From assembly GCA_944325085.1 (NCBI GenBank), contig CALUYT010000057.1, positions 1-64,000 of the forward strand: a stretch of DNA of 64,000 nucleotides, written 5' to 3'. This DNA comes from Candidatus Gastranaerophilales bacterium. Lineage in GTDB: Bacteria > Cyanobacteriota > Vampirovibrionia > Gastranaerophilales > Gastranaerophilaceae. A program made the translations under genes and the position numbers. Within the stretch, counting starts at the first letter, position 1. Each line of letters opens with the position of its first letter. The notes beneath the pieces were generated by a model. It had not been told where the DNA came from, did no database searches, and saw nothing but the letters and a program-made list of their open reading frames with translations. Shown here piece after piece: positions 36,181 to 44,592 of this stretch.

Positions 36181-38022
36181 TTAATCTCCAATATAAATTT
36201 CTTCAATATTGTGAGTAATTCCACTTAAACTTGAAGGATAAATATTTTTGAATTTGTTTCTTATTGCAACAATTATTACCGGTGAATATATGTATATAAA
36301 TGGTTTTTCGTTATATACAATTTCTTGGTATTTGTCATAATATTTTTTTCTATCTTCAAATTTTGTAGCCAGTGCACCTTGTGTGTATAGGTAATCAATT
36401 TCTTTTTCCCAAGGCAATATTCCGATTTTGCCTTCATTTGGTGTCCTTTGGTTAAACATATGTAACCGTCCATCAGAAAGCCATACATTTTTGCCGCCAT
36501 TTGGCTCTAATGGCGAACCTGTAAGTCCCATAATAACCATATCCCAATCAAAGGTGCTTACTAATTTATTTACAAGTGAATTGAACTCTATTGGCTTAAA
36601 GTTTACTTTCATTCCTAAATCTTCAAGATCTTGTTTTACCATTACTCCAATAGCTTCTCTTTCAGAGTTTCCTGCGTTTGTGTATAAATCAAATTCAACT
36701 CTGTGACCGTGTTTATCAAATAATCTACCTTTTTTATCTTGATAGAATCCAGATTTTTTTAGTAATTCTTTTGCTTTATTTAAATCTTTGTCATATGGTT
36801 TTAAGTTTGTATTTAAAAATATAGAATTTAGACTTTCTGCCGTATATAATGGTGCTCCAATTCCATTTGCTATATTTAGTACCATATTTTTTCTATCAAT
36901 CGCATAATCAATGGCTTTTCTAAAGTTTACATCTTGAAACCACATTTGTTTATCAGGATTTACGTAAAATTTACCTTTATCATTTTTTCGGTTGTTTAAG
37001 TTTAAAGATAAAAACATTGTTCCTGTATTTGGTCCAAGATTATATAATTTAAAATCTGAATGAGGTTCAAGTGTTTTATATCTCGCAACTTTCGATCCTT
37101 GAAGTGATATCACATCTAATTCTTTTGCTTCAAATTTTAAAACTTCGTTGTTCAGATCTCCTACAATCAGGTAAACAACTTTATCTAAGTATGGTAGTTT
37201 TTGCTTGTTTTTATTTATTTCATAGTAGTTAGGATTTCTTTCAAATACTACTCTTTGCGCCGGAACATATTCTTTTAATTTAAATGCACCTGATGTTACA
37301 AAATCTTTTGGAGGAGTATTTGTAGAAAGAAAAGAATCAAAGCTTGTATTTCCTTTTTTTACAGCTGGCATGAAGAAATGTTTTGGTGCTATTGATGTTG
37401 ATAGCATTCTTATAAATGGAGCAAATGGTTTTGGAGTTTTAAAAACAACAGTGTAATTATCTATTTTTTCAACAGTTGGCAGTTTATCGTCAATGATTAT
37501 AGAATCTCTGGTTGAAGTATCGCCTAGTCCTGCAAAGATTATATCATTCCAAGTGAAAACAACATCGTCAGCTGTAATTGGTTTTCCATCACTCCATTTT
37601 ATACCCTTTCGAAGTTTTATGGTATAAGTTTTTCCATCTTCAGATATAGAAAATGATTTTGCAAGTTTTGGTATAGGTTGCCCTGTTATTGGGTCTGTTG
37701 ATAATAATCCGTCATATAAAATTCCTGCCATTAAAGCAGATATATTATCTTTACAGTTAAAAGGATTAAATGTTTTTGGACCTTCACCTATTGTTGACGC
37801 GATAAGTTCTCCTCCAAATTTTCCTATAGGTGCTTGTGATTGAAGATAGTCAATTCCGTCTATAGTAATATTTTTGGGAGTTGGATATTTGATTTGTTCA
37901 ACTTGATTAGAATGAGTATTTGTTAGTTGTTTAGGTTCAGGAACATCTTTAACTAAGCAGCCTTTAAATAATAAGGCTACTAACAATATAACCAATAAAA
38001 CCCTAAAACCTCTCCTTGTCAT
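36181..38022 (-). CDS. Family 5 substrate-binding protein (peptide-type), lipoprotein-like
   Basis: The 613-residue protein has an N-terminal basic and hydrophobic signal ending at Cys22. The box before it (LFKGC) is unusual because Lys is at -2, so lipidation is likely but not certain. The mature part has the SBP_bac_5 signatures: KTFNPFNCKD, LAKSFSISEDGKTYTIKLRK and GIKWSDGKPITADDVVFTW. It would deliver peptides or similar ligands to the two permeases downstream. ATG 38022 has an extended -10 (TGCTATCCT) six bases upstream and no ribosome site, so its mRNA may be leaderless. Confidence 0.92.
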   Translation of the reverse strand: MTRRGFRVLLVILLVALLFKGCLVKDVPEPKQLTNTHSNQVEQIKYPTPKNITIDGIDYLQSQAPIGKFGGELIASTIGEGPKTFNPFNCKDNISALMAGILYDGLLSTDPITGQPIPKLAKSFSISEDGKTYTIKLRKGIKWSDGKPITADDVVFTWNDIIFAGLGDTSTRDSIIIDDKLPTVEKIDNYTVVFKTPKPFAPFIRMLSTSIAPKHFFMPAVKKGNTSFDSFLSTNTPPKDFVTSGAFKLKEYVPAQRVVFERNPNYYEINKNKQKLPYLDKVVYLIVGDLNNEVLKFEAKELDVISLQGSKVARYKTLEPHSDFKLYNLGPNTGTMFLSLNLNNRKNDKGKFYVNPDKQMWFQDVNFRKAIDYAIDRKNMVLNIANGIGAPLYTAESLNSIFLNTNLKPYDKDLNKAKELLKKSGFYQDKKGRLFDKHGHRVEFDLYTNAGNSEREAIGVMVKQDLEDLGMKVNFKPIEFNSLVNKLVSTFDWDMVIMGLTGSPLEPNGGKNVWLSDGRLHMFNQRTPNEGKIGILPWEKEIDYLYTQGALATKFEDRKKYYDKYQEIVYNEKPFIYIYSPVIIVAIRNKFKNIYPSSLSGITHNIEEIYIGD

Positions 38023-38028
38023 GATTTC

Positions 38029-38034
38029 AGGATA
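38029..38034 (-). promoter_or_regulatory. -10 box of substrate-binding protein gene
   Basis: TATCCT with TG one base upstream ends six bases before ATG 38022 on the minus strand, matching the spacing seen at several other genes in the window. Confidence 0.4.
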
Positions 38035-38110
38035 GCACAAAAAGTTCTAAATGTATTCTCTTTGTGGATAGTTTTATTTATAAAATATAAAGTTTTCATT
38101 TGTAGCCAAT

Positions 38111-38150
38111 ATGTTTATAGGTAAACATTACGAAATGTTTTGATGTTTTA
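38111..38150. promoter_or_regulatory. Cluster of ATGTTTA half-sites upstream of nrdJ
   Basis: ATGTTTA (38111-38117) and TAAACAT (38122-38128) form a perfect palindrome with a 4-base centre. AAACATT (38123-38129) also pairs with AATGTTT (38134-38140), and ATGTTTTA follows at 38143-38150. The cluster ends about 10 bases before the nrdJ -35, where an operator would lie. It does not match the NrdR box. Confidence 0.45.
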
Positions 38151-38159
38151 ATCTTTTTA

Positions 38160-38189
38160 TTGCAAAGGTTTTGTTTGCTGTAGTACAAT
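38160..38189 (+). promoter_or_regulatory. nrdJ promoter
   Basis: TTGCAA (38160-38165) and TACAAT (38184-38189) are 18 bases apart. The predicted leader is about 75 bases. I see no cobalamin riboswitch in it. Confidence 0.6.
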
Positions 38190-38271
38190 TTTAGAAAGAC
38201 ATGTATTGAGCATGCTTATTTAAGATTAGGAAAGTGAAAGTAATATATTTATATAATTAGTGGAGGTTAAT

Positions 38272-40296
38272 GTGTCAGATTCAAGCAGTTCATGCACTGA
38301 AAAAGCATTGAAATTATCAGATAATGCTGTAAAAGTGTTGGAAAAAAGGTATTTAAAAAGAGATAAAGATGGTAAATGTACAGAAAAACCGGAAGATATG
38401 TTCCGCAGAGTTGCAGATACTATAGCATCAGGAGATTTAAAATTTGGAAAAACTGAAGCTGATGTTAAGAAGCTTTCAGATAGATTTTATGATGCAATTA
38501 CAAATCTTTATTTTATGCCAAATTCACCAACTTTGATGAATGCAGGTAGAGAGTTGGGTCAGTTGGCTGCTTGTTTTGTATTGCCGGTTGAAGATAGTTT
38601 GGAAGGAATTTTTGAAACTGTTAAAAATACTGCATTGATACATAAATCAGGTGGAGGTACAGGTTTTTCTTTTGCAAGATTAAGACCTAAAAATAGTGTT
38701 GTAAGATCAACAATGGGAGTATCATCTGGTCCTGTTTCATTTATGGAAGTGTTTAACGCAGCAACAGAAGCTGTAAAACAAGGCGGAACAAGACGTGGTG
38801 CTAATATGGGTATTCTAAGAGTTGATCACCCTGATATTCTTGAATTTATTAACTGTAAAGCTGATAATAATAAATTGAATAATTTTAATATTTCAGTAGC
38901 TATTACAGATAAGTTTATGGAAGCTTATTTGAATGGTACAGATTATGATTTAGTAAATCCTCAAAATAATGAAGTTGTTGGAAGATTAAATGCTAAAGAA
39001 GTATTTGATTTAATTGTAGATGGTGCTTGGAGAAATGGCGAACCTGGTATTGTATTTATTGATAAGATGAATGCAGATAATCCTACTCCGCTTGTTGGTG
39101 CAATTGAATCTACTAACCCTTGTGGTGAAGTTCCTTTACTTCCTTATGAAGCTTGTAACTTAGGTTCAATAAATCTTGGATTGATGATGAAAGAAACTTC
39201 AAATGGTTGGGAAGTAGATTGGGATTTATTAGAAAAAACTACAAGAACAGCAATGAGATTTTTAGATAATGTAATTGCCGTTAACAATTATCCATTACCT
39301 CAAATCTCAGAAATGGTTCAAAATAATAGAAAAATTGGTTTAGGTGTAATGGGTTGGGCTGATATGCTTATGAAAATGAGAATATCATACAACTCTGAAG
39401 CCGGTACAAAATTAGCTGGTCAAGTTATGGAATTTATTGACTATATTTCAAAAACTGAGTCAATTGAATTAGCAAAAGAACGTGGTAGTTTTAATAATTT
39501 CAAAGGAAGTATTTACGACCAAGATAATTATTTGTATAACAAATATAAAGGAAAATCTGCAGGTAAAATTTCTGATGAACAATGGGCACAAGTAGATGCT
39601 GATATCAAAAAATACGGATTGAGAAATGCTACAACAACTTGTATAGCTCCAACAGGTACTATTTCTATGATAGCCGGAGCATCAGGAGGTGTTGAACCAT
39701 TGTTTGGTTTGGTGTTCTCAAGACTTATTATGGATGGTACAGAAATGTTGGAAGTAAATCCAATATTTAAAGATTATATGGTATCACATGGTTTGTATTC
39801 AGAAGAATTGATGTCTCAAATTGCAAAAGAAGGTACTATTGCTCATGTGGACGGTGTCTCTGATGAAGTAAAACAAATTTTTGCAACTGCTCATGATGTT
39901 TCACCATACTGGCATGTTAAGATGCAAGCTGCATTCCAGTTACATACTGATAATGCGGTTTCTAAAACTGTAAACTTTGTAGAATCAGCAACAAGAGAAG
40001 ATATCAAAGAAGCTTACATTTTAGCTTATAAAAATAATTTAAAAGGTATAACGGTTTATAGAAACAATTCTCGTCAGTTCCAACCAATGAATTTGGATGA
40101 TAAGAAAAAAGATGAAAAGAAAATTGAAATAAAACCGGTAGAATCAAAGCCTGAAGTTGATAAGAAGAGTGAGCCAGAAGAATATAATCCGACAGGTGAA
40201 GTTAAAAAGATAACTTGTCCTGAGTGTGGAAACACAATTGAAATGGCAGAAGGTTGCTTCATCTGTTTGAATTGTGGATATTCTGGTTGTTCATAA
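38272..40296 (+). CDS. nrdJ: Adenosylcobalamin-dependent ribonucleotide reductase (class II)
   Basis: The 674-residue enzyme reduces ribonucleotides to deoxyribonucleotides with a cobalamin-generated thiyl radical. Seen are PNSPTLMNAGRELGQLAACF (first redox Cys), the radical-site loop STNPCGEVPLLPYEACNLGS, and ATTTCIAPTGTISMIAGASG. The C-terminus has a CPECG ... CLNCGYSGC Zn-ribbon tail as in NrdJ of this type. The start is GTG at 38272, five bases after GGAGG; an upstream GTG inside the ribosome site is rejected. Class II needs no oxygen and no NrdB partner, in line with an anaerobe that obtains or makes B12. A strong terminator follows. Confidence 0.97.
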   Translation: MSDSSSSCTEKALKLSDNAVKVLEKRYLKRDKDGKCTEKPEDMFRRVADTIASGDLKFGKTEADVKKLSDRFYDAITNLYFMPNSPTLMNAGRELGQLAACFVLPVEDSLEGIFETVKNTALIHKSGGGTGFSFARLRPKNSVVRSTMGVSSGPVSFMEVFNAATEAVKQGGTRRGANMGILRVDHPDILEFINCKADNNKLNNFNISVAITDKFMEAYLNGTDYDLVNPQNNEVVGRLNAKEVFDLIVDGAWRNGEPGIVFIDKMNADNPTPLVGAIESTNPCGEVPLLPYEACNLGSINLGLMMKETSNGWEVDWDLLEKTTRTAMRFLDNVIAVNNYPLPQISEMVQNNRKIGLGVMGWADMLMKMRISYNSEAGTKLAGQVMEFIDYISKTESIELAKERGSFNNFKGSIYDQDNYLYNKYKGKSAGKISDEQWAQVDADIKKYGLRNATTTCIAPTGTISMIAGASGGVEPLFGLVFSRLIMDGTEMLEVNPIFKDYMVSHGLYSEELMSQIAKEGTIAHVDGVSDEVKQIFATAHDVSPYWHVKMQAAFQLHTDNAVSKTVNFVESATREDIKEAYILAYKNNLKGITVYRNNSRQFQPMNLDDKKKDEKKIEIKPVESKPEVDKKSEPEEYNPTGEVKKITCPECGNTIEMAEGCFICLNCGYSGCS

Positions 40297-40306
40297 ATAG
40301 AGCTTT

Positions 40307-40338
40307 AAAAAAGGTTCCTTATATAAGGAACCTTTTTT
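40307..40338. terminator. nrdJ terminator
   Basis: AAGGTTCCTTA and its exact complement form a palindrome centred at 40322/40323 with A6 and T7 flanks, so it acts on both strands. It separates nrdJ from the convergent small gene. Confidence 0.94.
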
Positions 40339-40592
40339 TATACTAATTCTATCATGTTAGAAATGGGATTGTCTGATAAAATTGCTTGAATATTAGGCGT
40401 TGAAACTTTATATCTAAATTTCTTTTTGAAATTTTTATTCATTCCATAAGTAGAAATTAAGATGATTGTTTTTGTAGCTTCGAAAAAATTTAAATCAGAT
40501 AAATCAATAATTTCATTATTGTAATTCTTGATTTTATTTAAAATATCTGATTTTTCAATTTTACTAGATGTTACTTTAAAATAGTTATTCAT
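40338..40592 (-). CDS. Small protein of unknown function
   Basis: An 84-residue protein preceded by TAGGAG at eight bases. It has an alternating strand-helix look: IIDLSDLNFFEATKTIILIS in the middle is a hydrophobic strand then a helix, reminiscent of STAS-like domains, but it is too short and diverged to call. No membrane span or Cys. Its stop touches the nrdJ terminator. Confidence 0.7.
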   Translation of the reverse strand: MNNYFKVTSSKIEKSDILNKIKNYNNEIIDLSDLNFFEATKTIILISTYGMNKNFKKKFRYKVSTPNIQAILSDNPISNMIELV

Positions 40593-40710
40593 AAATCTCC
40601 TATATAGTCTAATATCGGTAAATTTTTACGAATTTTAAAAAATAATTGTAAATATACTGTGTTTGTAGGATATTTATTGTATAATTTTTAAAGAGTTAAG
40701 AGAGGTGGAT

Positions 40711-41691
40711 ATGGTAGCTATGACTTTAAATAAAATTAATGAATTAGCAAAAGAAGTTTTAGAAATAGAAGCAAATTCAATATTAAGATTAAAAAATAAT
40801 ATTGGAGATGAATTTGATAAAGCAATAGATATTTTATATAACTGTAAAGGTAGAGTTATAGTTACAGGAATGGGAAAGTCAGGGTTGATTGGTAAAAAAA
40901 TTGCCGCAACAATGTCTTCAACAGGTACTCCTGCTTATTTTTTACACCCTGCAGAAAGTACGCATGGTGATTCTGGGGTTATTACAAGAAATGATGTAAT
41001 TATCGCAATTTCTAATAGTGGAGAAACTCAAGAATTGATGAATTTATTGCCATTAATTAAAAGGTTTGGTTGCGAAATGATTGCTATGACCGGCAATTTG
41101 AATTCAACTTTAGCAAAAACAAGTGAAGTAACTTTGGATATATCAGTAGAAAGAGAAGCTTGTCCTTTAGGAAAAGCTCCAACAGCAAGTACTACTGCAA
41201 CATTAGCAATGGGTGATGCTTTAGCTGTGTGTTTAATGGAGAAAAAAGGTTTTACAAAAGAAGATTTCTTGATGTATCATCCATCTGGAAAGTTGGGTAA
41301 AGGTTTAACTTATAAAGTTAGAGATTTAATGATTACAGGTAGCAAAATGCCAATTGTTTCTGATACTGAAACTTTCACAAATGTAATAAATATAATTTCT
41401 GAATATAAGTTAGGTATGGCAATTATTGTAGATTCTGATAAAAAATTGTCAGGCGTTTTAACAGATGGTGATATTAGAAGAACAGTTATAAAATATCCAA
41501 ATACTTCAGATTTAAAAATAAAAGATGTAATGACTGTAAATCCTAAAAAAATCACAGAAGAAGCTTATGCCGCTTCAGCTTTAAATTTGATGGAAAAATA
41601 TTCAATTACAGCGTTGGCTGTAGTTGATGAAAATAATATTCCTGTTGGAGTAATTCATGTTCATGATTTATTAAGAGCAGGTGTTGCATAA
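40711..41691 (+). CDS. kdsD: Arabinose-5-phosphate isomerase
   Basis: The 326-residue enzyme converts ribulose-5-phosphate to arabinose-5-phosphate, the first step of KDO (lipopolysaccharide core sugar) synthesis. It has a SIS domain (VTGMGKSGLIGKKIAATMSS, HPAESTHGDSGV, ISNSGETQELMNLL, PLGKAPTASTTATLAMGDAL) and two C-terminal CBS domains. AGAGG lies five bases before ATG 40711; an earlier GTG overlaps the ribosome site. A TATAAT box lies at 40680. It heads a kdsD-kdsC-queD-uppP run. Confidence 0.95.
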   Translation: MVAMTLNKINELAKEVLEIEANSILRLKNNIGDEFDKAIDILYNCKGRVIVTGMGKSGLIGKKIAATMSSTGTPAYFLHPAESTHGDSGVITRNDVIIAISNSGETQELMNLLPLIKRFGCEMIAMTGNLNSTLAKTSEVTLDISVEREACPLGKAPTASTTATLAMGDALAVCLMEKKGFTKEDFLMYHPSGKLGKGLTYKVRDLMITGSKMPIVSDTETFTNVINIISEYKLGMAIIVDSDKKLSGVLTDGDIRRTVIKYPNTSDLKIKDVMTVNPKKITEEAYAASALNLMEKYSITALAVVDENNIPVGVIHVHDLLRAGVA

Positions 41692-42194
41692 TGAGAATAC
41701 CTGTTGAAAAAGCTGCAAAGAATATAAAACTTTTGGCATTTGATGTAGATGGAGTTATGACTGATGGCAGTATAACTTATGATGAGAATGGTGTTGAATA
41801 TAAGACATTCAATGCTAAAGATGGTCACGGGCTTGCAAAAATGGCTAAAAATGGTTTTATAACAGCAATAATTACAGGAAGAAAAAACGGAACTGTAGAT
41901 AGAAGAGCTTCAGATTTAAGAGTAACTGAAGTTTTTCAGGGTGTAAAAAATAAATTACCTATATTGGAAGCTATAATGGAAAAATATGGAGTAGATTTTT
42001 CTCAGGTGTCTTATATGGGTGATGATGAACCTGATATTTGTATTTTAGAAAAGGTTGCTATAGCTGCTTGTCCTGCTGATGCGGTTGAAAAAGTTCAGGC
42101 TGTATGTAATTTTAAGTCTGATAAAAATGGTGGTCAAGGCGCGGTTAGACAGTTGTGCGACTTTATTTACGATTCACAACAAGATAATATTTAA
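41691..42194 (+). CDS. kdsC: KDO-8-phosphate phosphatase
   Basis: The 167-residue HAD phosphatase releases phosphate from KDO-8-phosphate. The nucleophile motif FDVDGVMTDGSI, the IITGRKN motif II, the Lys in GVKNK and the GDDEPD metal loop are intact, and there is no cap domain, as usual for KdsC tetramers. Its ATG overlaps the kdsD stop (TAATG). Together with kdsD it implies a KDO-containing outer membrane. Confidence 0.95.
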   Translation: MRIPVEKAAKNIKLLAFDVDGVMTDGSITYDENGVEYKTFNAKDGHGLAKMAKNGFITAIITGRKNGTVDRRASDLRVTEVFQGVKNKLPILEAIMEKYGVDFSQVSYMGDDEPDICILEKVAIAACPADAVEKVQAVCNFKSDKNGGQGAVRQLCDFIYDSQQDNI

Positions 42195-42218
42195 TTATAT
42201 AGTTAAGGGGATAGAGAA

Positions 42219-42581
42219 ATGTACGAAATTAAAACACAAGCTTTTTTTTCAGCAGCACATCATTTATTAAATTATGATGGTGAATGTGAAAATCAACATG
42301 GTCATAATTGGATGGTTGAAGCTTTTGTTCAAGGTGAAAGTTTAAACAAAAGTAATATATTGATTGATTATAAAGTTTTAAAAAGAGAATTGAATGCAGT
42401 ATTAGAAACTTTAGATCATAAAGATTTGAATGAACTTCCTGAATTTAAAGGTGAAAGTCCATCAAGTGAAATGATTTCAGCTTATATCTATACAAAATTA
42501 AAAGAAAGAATTGTTCAATTAAGTAAAATTACGGTTTGGGAAACTCAAACATCTTGTTGTTCTTATTTTGAAGCCGAATAA
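42219..42581 (+). CDS. queD: 6-carboxytetrahydropterin synthase QueD-like
   Basis: The 120-residue PTPS-fold enzyme has the Zn histidines (SAAHHLLN and QHGHNW), the catalytic Cys in GECENQHGH and the LDHKDLNEL and VWETQTSCCSYFE segments. QueD makes 6-carboxytetrahydropterin from dihydroneopterin triphosphate for queuosine synthesis. AAGGGGA precedes ATG. No other queuosine genes are in the window, so a different PTPS activity is possible. Confidence 0.92.
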   Translation: MYEIKTQAFFSAAHHLLNYDGECENQHGHNWMVEAFVQGESLNKSNILIDYKVLKRELNAVLETLDHKDLNELPEFKGESPSSEMISAYIYTKLKERIVQLSKITVWETQTSCCSYFEAE

Positions 42582-42607
42582 TATAAAATAGAAAGAGAGA
42601 ATATTCA

Positions 42608-43456
42608 ATGAATTTAATACAATCAATATTAATGGGGATAGTTCAAGGTTTGAGTGAATTTTTACCTGTTTCAAGTTCTGCACATTTGGTATTTACATCA
42701 AATTTTTATAAAGTATTAAAAAATATACCTATAGTTGAGCAATCTAATGAGGAAGTCTTTTTTGATATAATGCTTCATTTAGGTACATTAATTGCTGTAA
42801 TAATATTTTTTAGAAAAGAAGTTTGGGAAATATGTAAAGCATTATTTTATGCGATAAAAAATAAAGATTATTCGGATAAGAACGCTAAACTCGGGTTGTA
42901 TATAATTGCCGGAACAATTGTTACTATTATATTAGCTCTTCCGTTCCATGATTTTGCAAATTTATTAGTATATCATCCTGCTATAGTTGGCGGATTATTA
43001 ATCTTAACAGGTTTTGTATTATTCTTTAGTGAATATCTATCTAAAAAAAGAGGTGGCGGCGATGATTCTAAAATGACATTGAAGCAAGCTCTTTTGATTG
43101 GTTTGGCTCAAGGTTTTGCTGTGTTGCCTGGTTTTTCCAGATCAGGTTGGACTATGGCAACAGGATTATTTACAGGTTTAGATAGGCAAACTGCAGCCAG
43201 ATATTCGTTTTTGTTGAGTATTCCAATAATATTGGGTGCTTCAATGGTTTATCCGTTAGTAAAAATTGATGTGCATGAAGCTTTAGGGTATAACTGGACA
43301 GCAATTATAGTAGGAACTGTAGTCGCAGGTTTAGTAGGATATTTATGTATTAAGTATTTTATGAAATTTATTTCAAAATTTTCATTGAATATATTTGGCT
43401 ATTATTGCGTGATAATGGGGTTATTCACGTTTATCTTTTTCAATGTTTTTAAATAA
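42608..43456 (+). CDS. uppP: Undecaprenyl-diphosphatase
   Basis: The 282-residue membrane enzyme recycles undecaprenyl diphosphate, the lipid carrier of cell wall and O-antigen units. The family motifs GIVQGLSEFLPVSSSAHLV and LPGFSRSGWTMATGLF are complete, and about eight spans are visible. It is 26 bases after queD with GAAAGAGAG before ATG. Grouping with KDO genes makes sense as envelope synthesis. Confidence 0.97.
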   Translation: MNLIQSILMGIVQGLSEFLPVSSSAHLVFTSNFYKVLKNIPIVEQSNEEVFFDIMLHLGTLIAVIIFFRKEVWEICKALFYAIKNKDYSDKNAKLGLYIIAGTIVTIILALPFHDFANLLVYHPAIVGGLLILTGFVLFFSEYLSKKRGGGDDSKMTLKQALLIGLAQGFAVLPGFSRSGWTMATGLFTGLDRQTAARYSFLLSIPIILGASMVYPLVKIDVHEALGYNWTAIIVGTVVAGLVGYLCIKYFMKFISKFSLNIFGYYCVIMGLFTFIFFNVFK

Positions 43457-43490
43457 AAATATTTGTTAAAATTTGTAAATATAAATAATT

Positions 43491-43513
43491 CAAGGTAACA
43501 AAAAAATACCTTG
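43491..43513. repeat. Inverted repeat overlapping a TTGACA element
   Basis: CAAGGTA (43491-43497) and TACCTTG (43507-43513) pair exactly around 9 bases. The right arm runs into TTGACA (43511-43516-region), so a bound protein could block that -35. No good -10 is found at proper spacing; an alternative TTGTTA/TAATTC pair lies just upstream. Confidence 0.45.
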
Positions 43514-43548
43514 ACACGTATTCTAATGATAGAAAATGCGGAGTTATC

Positions 43549-44592
43549 ATGATATTACCAATTAGGAATTTTAGTGAGAAAAATTTATCGTTTCAATCTA
43601 AACCAAATAAGGGGGAGGAAGCTAACGTAGCTTATGATAAAGATACTTTATTAGAAAATACGTTTGCAAATCGTACCAGAATTGGTTTGGATAAATTGAC
43701 AAAAGCTTTTACTATTTATCCTGCTAAAGGATTAAAAGGTAGTAAAAACTCTAATTTTTATGAGTTTTTAACTATGGGTAATGTGCCATATATAATTGGT
43801 AGTGTAACTTTGATGTCTATTTTTAACTCTGTAAATTCAGATTTCTTCCCAGATGCAAAATCTAAAGCTTCCAAATTAGGTAATAAGATGGCAATGGGTG
43901 TAATTTTATACTGTGTATTTAAAGAATTAGCTAAATCTTTTATTACATTGCCTGTTAAATGGAAAACTGGTATAGATACTGAATTGCCTTATGCAAAAGT
44001 TAATTATTTATTACAAGAATCTCCTGATGATTATAATTTAACAAGTATAGAATATCATAAAGTTGGAGAAAGTGTTGATTTCCCACGTTGGGACCAACTT
44101 TATGGAGATCCGAAAAAAGGTGAAAAGTTAAACTTTAGATATGATAAAATTGCAGAAAAAAACGGTTTAGGCAAAGATTTGAATGATTCAGATCAAGAAG
44201 TTAAACCAATGTATAAAGAAGTTTTAGTAAAATCAAAACTTGCAAAGAGCTTTACTTCATTTATGTGGGCTGCAACTGGTGTAGCTTTAGCGTTCCAAAA
44301 ACCTTGGGAAAACTACTTTAATGTTGCAACTTTAAAATTCTGGAAACCAAAAGAATTTGGTCATTCTTTGAAAGTTTTGGGAAAAAGTTTTGTAGATAGT
44401 ATAAAAGAGTTGTATAAAGGTTCTCCGGATTCTTTCTCTAAGTTGGAAAGACATTCAGGAAAGGCTCTTATTGGCGCATCTGTATTAGTAACTTTATTAG
44501 GTATTTTAAATACTTTACACATTACTAAAAAGCCGTCAAATGTAAAAGGTTCAGATGTAATGGATAAAAATAAAGAAAGTGTGGTGAGTTAG
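43549..44592 (+). CDS. Membrane protein, first of a homologous pair in GH13 operon
   Basis: The 347-residue protein has several hydrophobic spans (around residues 80-105, 115-130, 238-255 and 303-318) and a soluble middle. It shares a pattern with the next gene: a span ending F-x-x-LP, a Tyr/Asn-rich stretch, FPRWDQLYGD near 178, and MWAATGVAL followed by KPWENY near 239. GGAG precedes ATG by six bases. The gene ends directly at the next ATG. No known family. It is likely inner-membrane and partner of the two genes downstream. Confidence 0.85.
   Translation: MILPIRNFSEKNLSFQSKPNKGEEANVAYDKDTLLENTFANRTRIGLDKLTKAFTIYPAKGLKGSKNSNFYEFLTMGNVPYIIGSVTLMSIFNSVNSDFFPDAKSKASKLGNKMAMGVILYCVFKELAKSFITLPVKWKTGIDTELPYAKVNYLLQESPDDYNLTSIEYHKVGESVDFPRWDQLYGDPKKGEKLNFRYDKIAEKNGLGKDLNDSDQEVKPMYKEVLVKSKLAKSFTSFMWAATGVALAFQKPWENYFNVATLKFWKPKEFGHSLKVLGKSFVDSIKELYKGSPDSFSKLERHSGKALIGASVLVTLLGILNTLHITKKPSNVKGSDVMDKNKESVVS

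Noticed and set aside
38190-38271. Cobalamin riboswitch before nrdJ
   Set aside because: The leader is only about 75 bases and lacks the B12-box GCCACTG-type core.
42079-42270. Short frame overlapping the kdsC end and queD start
   Set aside because: Out of frame with both genes, no ribosome site; shadow of real genes.
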